Part shown: piece by piece, positions 15,851 through 17,906 of the stretch | How positions within the stretch are numbered: the first letter of the stretch is position 1 | Layout: the number at the start of each line of letters is the position of its first letter | Source of the DNA: Cytophagales bacterium | GTDB lineage: Bacteria; Bacteroidota; Bacteroidia; Cytophagales; JAAEPT01 | Assembly (NCBI GenBank): GCA_011524675.1 | Contig: WTJX01000727.1 | Coordinates: forward strand, 1 to 17,906 | DNA: 17,906 bases | Direction: 5' to 3' | Program-made: the position numbers and the translations under genes | Notes under the pieces: generated by a model | Seen by the model: the letters and a program-made list of their open reading frames with translations, nothing else | Databases searched by the model: none | Told to the model about the DNA's origin: nothing

Positions 15851-17755
15851 ATGTCTCTTGATATCCAATCTATTGAAGATTACTACAAAGAATATAAAGC
15901 CAGCGTTGACGCACCAATAGATTTTTGGGCAGAAAAAGCAGAGAAGTTTGTATGGCATAAAAAATGGCACAATGTACTCGAATGGAACTTTGAAGACCCT
16001 ACCATAAAGTGGTTTGAAGGAGGACAGTTAAACATTACAGAAAATTGTATCGACAGGCACCTAAAAGACAAAGCTGACAAGACGGCAATCATTTGGGAAG
16101 CCAACTCACCCGAAGAAGAAAGTATTACCCTCACTTACCAAGAACTACACGACCAAGTGTGTCAAGCAGCCAATATGCTCAAAAGCCTTGGTGTACAAAA
16201 AGGCGACCGTGTATGTTTGTACATGCCTATGATTCCTCAACTAGCGATCAGTTGTTTGGCGTGTGCTAGGATAGGAGCTATACACTCTGTTATCTTTGCA
16301 GGCTTCTCTGCTAACGCTCTAGCAGACAGAATCAATGATGCCAAAGCAAAAGTAGTCATCACCTCAGATGGAGCTTTTAGAGGAAAGAAAAATATCGTTC
16401 TAAAAGAGATTGTTGATACCGCATTGACCAACTGTGAAAGCGTAGAGCATTGCGTTGTATATCAAAGAACAAATGTTGACGTAAAAATGGTCAACGACAG
16501 AGACCTATGGTGGCACGAAGTCATAGCCGCGCAGCCTACAACATGCCCTCCTACACCAGTAGAGGCAGAAGATATTCTATTTATCCTCTATACTTCAGGT
16601 TCAACAGGACAACCCAAAGGAGTCGTACATACCACCGCAGGCTATATGGTCTATACAGACTACTCTTTTAGAAATGCCTTCCAATATAAACAAGACGACA
16701 TTTACTGGTGTACCGCAGATATCGGATGGATCACAGGTCATTCCTACATCATTTATGGTCCGCTACTAGCAGGAGCTACCTCTTTGATGTTTGAAGGCGT
16801 TCCTACCTTCCCCGATGCAGGTAGGTTTTGGCAAATCGTAGAAAAACAAAAAGTAAACATCTTCTATACCGCACCTACAGCCATCCGCGCCCTAGAAAAA
16901 TTTGGTACAGACATCATCAAGCAATACGATTTGTCCTCACTAAAAGTACTTGGTTCTGTGGGCGAGCCCATCAACGTAGAAGCATGGGAGTGGTATCATC
17001 AGAACATAGGAAACAACCAATGCCCTATCGTAGATACCTACTGGCAAACAGAAACAGGAGGCTTCATGATTTCCCCTATCGCAGGTGTTACCAAAGAAAA
17101 AGCAAGCTTCGCAACCCTCCCTTTGCCTGGAATACAGCCCGTACTACTCGACAATGATGGCAACGAAATACAAGGAAACAATGTAGAAGGAAACCTATGC
17201 TTCAAATTCCCTTGGCCTTCAATGCTACGTACCACCTATGGCGATCACGAACGTTGTAAGCAAGTCTATTTTTCCACCTTCAAAGGCTATTACTTCAGTG
17301 GCGACGGTTGCAAAAGAGACGAAGAAGGCTATTATAAAATTACAGGTAGAGTAGATGATGTCATCAACGTATCGGGGCATAGAATGGGAACGGCAGAAGT
17401 AGAAAACGCACTAGATCAACATCAAAATGTAGTAGAAGCTGCCGTAGTAGGTTTTCCGCATCCCATCAAAGGACAAGGAATCTATGCCTATGTTATCTGT
17501 CATCATACACCAGAAAACGAAGAAGCCCTACGTGCAGAGCTATTGCAAACGGTAACCAAGGAAATAGGACCTATTGCTAAACCAGACAAAATACAAGTAG
17601 TCCCAGGCTTGCCTAAGACACGATCAGGGAAAATTATGAGACGAATCTTGAGGAAAGTAGCCGAAGGAGATACCTCAAACTTAGGAGATATTTCTACTCT
17701 ATTAGACCCTAGCGTAGTAGAGATCATCAAAGAAGGAGCGTTACAACTAGGGTGA
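15851..17755 (+). CDS. acs: Acetyl-CoA synthetase, AMP-forming
   Basis: A 634-residue cytoplasmic enzyme that makes acetyl-CoA from acetate, ATP and CoA through acetyl-AMP; length fits the family. Visible motifs: the P-loop-like YTSGSTGQPKG (247-257); DTYWQTETGG (395-404), whose Trp398 corresponds to the residue that limits the pocket to acetate; YFSGDG with Asp485; the hinge region GRVDDVINVSGHR (499-511) with Arg500; and RSGKIMRR with Lys594, the catalytic lysine that is the acetylation target in relatives. The N-terminal EDYYKEYKASVDAP and FWAEKAEKFVWHKKWHNVL stretches are also typical. It has no partner gene in the window and probably forms its own transcript; downstream lie only repeat arrays. 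Codons such as TTC, AAC and ACC look more frequent than in neighbouring genes, consistent with high expression, but this was judged by eye. Confidence 0.97.
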   Translation: MSLDIQSIEDYYKEYKASVDAPIDFWAEKAEKFVWHKKWHNVLEWNFEDPTIKWFEGGQLNITENCIDRHLKDKADKTAIIWEANSPEEESITLTYQELHDQVCQAANMLKSLGVQKGDRVCLYMPMIPQLAISCLACARIGAIHSVIFAGFSANALADRINDAKAKVVITSDGAFRGKKNIVLKEIVDTALTNCESVEHCVVYQRTNVDVKMVNDRDLWWHEVIAAQPTTCPPTPVEAEDILFILYTSGSTGQPKGVVHTTAGYMVYTDYSFRNAFQYKQDDIYWCTADIGWITGHSYIIYGPLLAGATSLMFEGVPTFPDAGRFWQIVEKQKVNIFYTAPTAIRALEKFGTDIIKQYDLSSLKVLGSVGEPINVEAWEWYHQNIGNNQCPIVDTYWQTETGGFMISPIAGVTKEKASFATLPLPGIQPVLLDNDGNEIQGNNVEGNLCFKFPWPSMLRTTYGDHERCKQVYFSTFKGYYFSGDGCKRDEEGYYKITGRVDDVINVSGHRMGTAEVENALDQHQNVVEAAVVGFPHPIKGQGIYAYVICHHTPENEEALRAELLQTVTKEIGPIAKPDKIQVVPGLPKTRSGKIMRRILRKVAEGDTSNLGDISTLLDPSVVEIIKEGALQLG

Positions 17756-17786
17756 AAGATTAAAGATCAAGGGTTAAGGATTAAAG
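17752..17786. repeat. Heptad array, ATTAAAG-type (5 units)
   Basis: GTGAAAG at 17752, ATTAAAG at 17759, ATCAAGG at 17766, GTTAAGG at 17773 and ATTAAAG at 17780 follow in exact phase. The first unit includes the acs stop codon TGA (17753-17755), so the array starts inside the gene end. Confidence 0.85.
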
Positions 17787-17828
17787 AAGTTTAGCTCACA
17801 AGGGAATGATTAAAAATACTCAAAACCC

Positions 17829-17849
17829 ATAGCTCATTGCTCAAAGCTT
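17829..17849. repeat. Heptad array, GCTC-type (3 units)
   Basis: ATAGCTC at 17829, ATTGCTC at 17836 and AAAGCTT at 17843 are in phase. The word is close to that of the array at 3-37. Confidence 0.65.
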
Positions 17850-17856
17850 TTTTAAA

Positions 17857-17904
17857 CTTGAATACTTGAATACACGAACACTCGAACACTCGAACACATT
17901 TTAA
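17857..17904. repeat. Octad array, CTTGAATA to CTCGAACA (5-6 units)
   Basis: CTTGAATA at 17857 and 17865, CACGAACA at 17873, CTCGAACA at 17881 and 17889, and a degenerate CATTTTAA at 17897, all in exact 8-nt phase. The change of word along the array, with identical neighbours, fits stepwise duplication followed by mutation. It runs to the window edge and may continue. Confidence 0.85.
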
Positions 17905-17906
17905 AC

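Noticed and set aside
1..17906. CRISPR array interpretation of the phased repeats
   Set aside because: Units are 7-8 nt with no spacers between them, the words are degenerate, and no cas gene is present.

Overview
The window looks like chromosomal DNA of an AT-rich Bacteroidota, probably a marine or polysaccharide-degrading Cytophagales-type bacterium. The evidence is a hybrid two-component system (beta-propeller sensor, kinase, receiver and AraC output in one chain), a CxAxR-type sulfatase, the SpoIIM/DUF4129/DUF4350/MoxR/DUF58 membrane cluster, and the lack of clear Shine-Dalgarno sequences. The genus cannot be fixed from sequence alone.

Layout. Positions 1-368 are gene-free and repeat-rich. 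Positions 369-1095 are a decayed DASS (SLC13-type) anion/Na+ symporter with an early stop, two homopolymer frameshifts and no C-terminal half. A remnant of an interspersed repeat follows (1123-1262). From 7996 down to 1265, on the minus strand, lies a five-gene cluster: SpoIIM-like membrane protein with a long C-terminal membrane extension, DUF4129 protein, DUF4350 protein, MoxR AAA+ ATPase, DUF58 protein. An RDD-family membrane protein (8300-9016) is divergent from it. These genes probably act together at the inner membrane, with the MoxR ATPase working on a DUF58 (vWA-like) partner, as in other MoxR/DUF58 loci. Positions 9017-10290 are 1.27 kb of gene-free DNA with several palindromes and a second copy of the interspersed repeat. 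A secreted sulfatase (10291-11386) is broken by an internal out-of-frame deletion. Next to it an intact 1268-residue hybrid two-component regulator (11839-15645) remains and may have lost its local target. The last gene is an intact AMP-forming acetyl-CoA synthetase (15851-17755).

The most unusual content is between the genes. At least ten tracts in the spacers are built from degenerate words repeated with a strict period of 7 or 8 nt. Each tract uses its own word, such as GTTCTAA, CTTTGTA, ATTAAAG, GTC plus five bases, or CTCGAACA. Phase is often kept across five to nine units although the letters vary. Some tracts touch gene ends: one begins inside the acs stop codon, and one lies six bases upstream of the SpoIIM start. 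Two tracts are folded into perfect hairpins whose stems are inverted heptads and whose loops share AAACTTTT. They are too short for CRISPR, lie outside the coding regions, and resemble in style the short tandem heptanucleotide repeats known from filamentous cyanobacteria. Their function is unknown to me.

Limits: no database search or folding program was used. Family names come from motif recognition, and operon membership and promoter calls are inferred from spacing and sequence.
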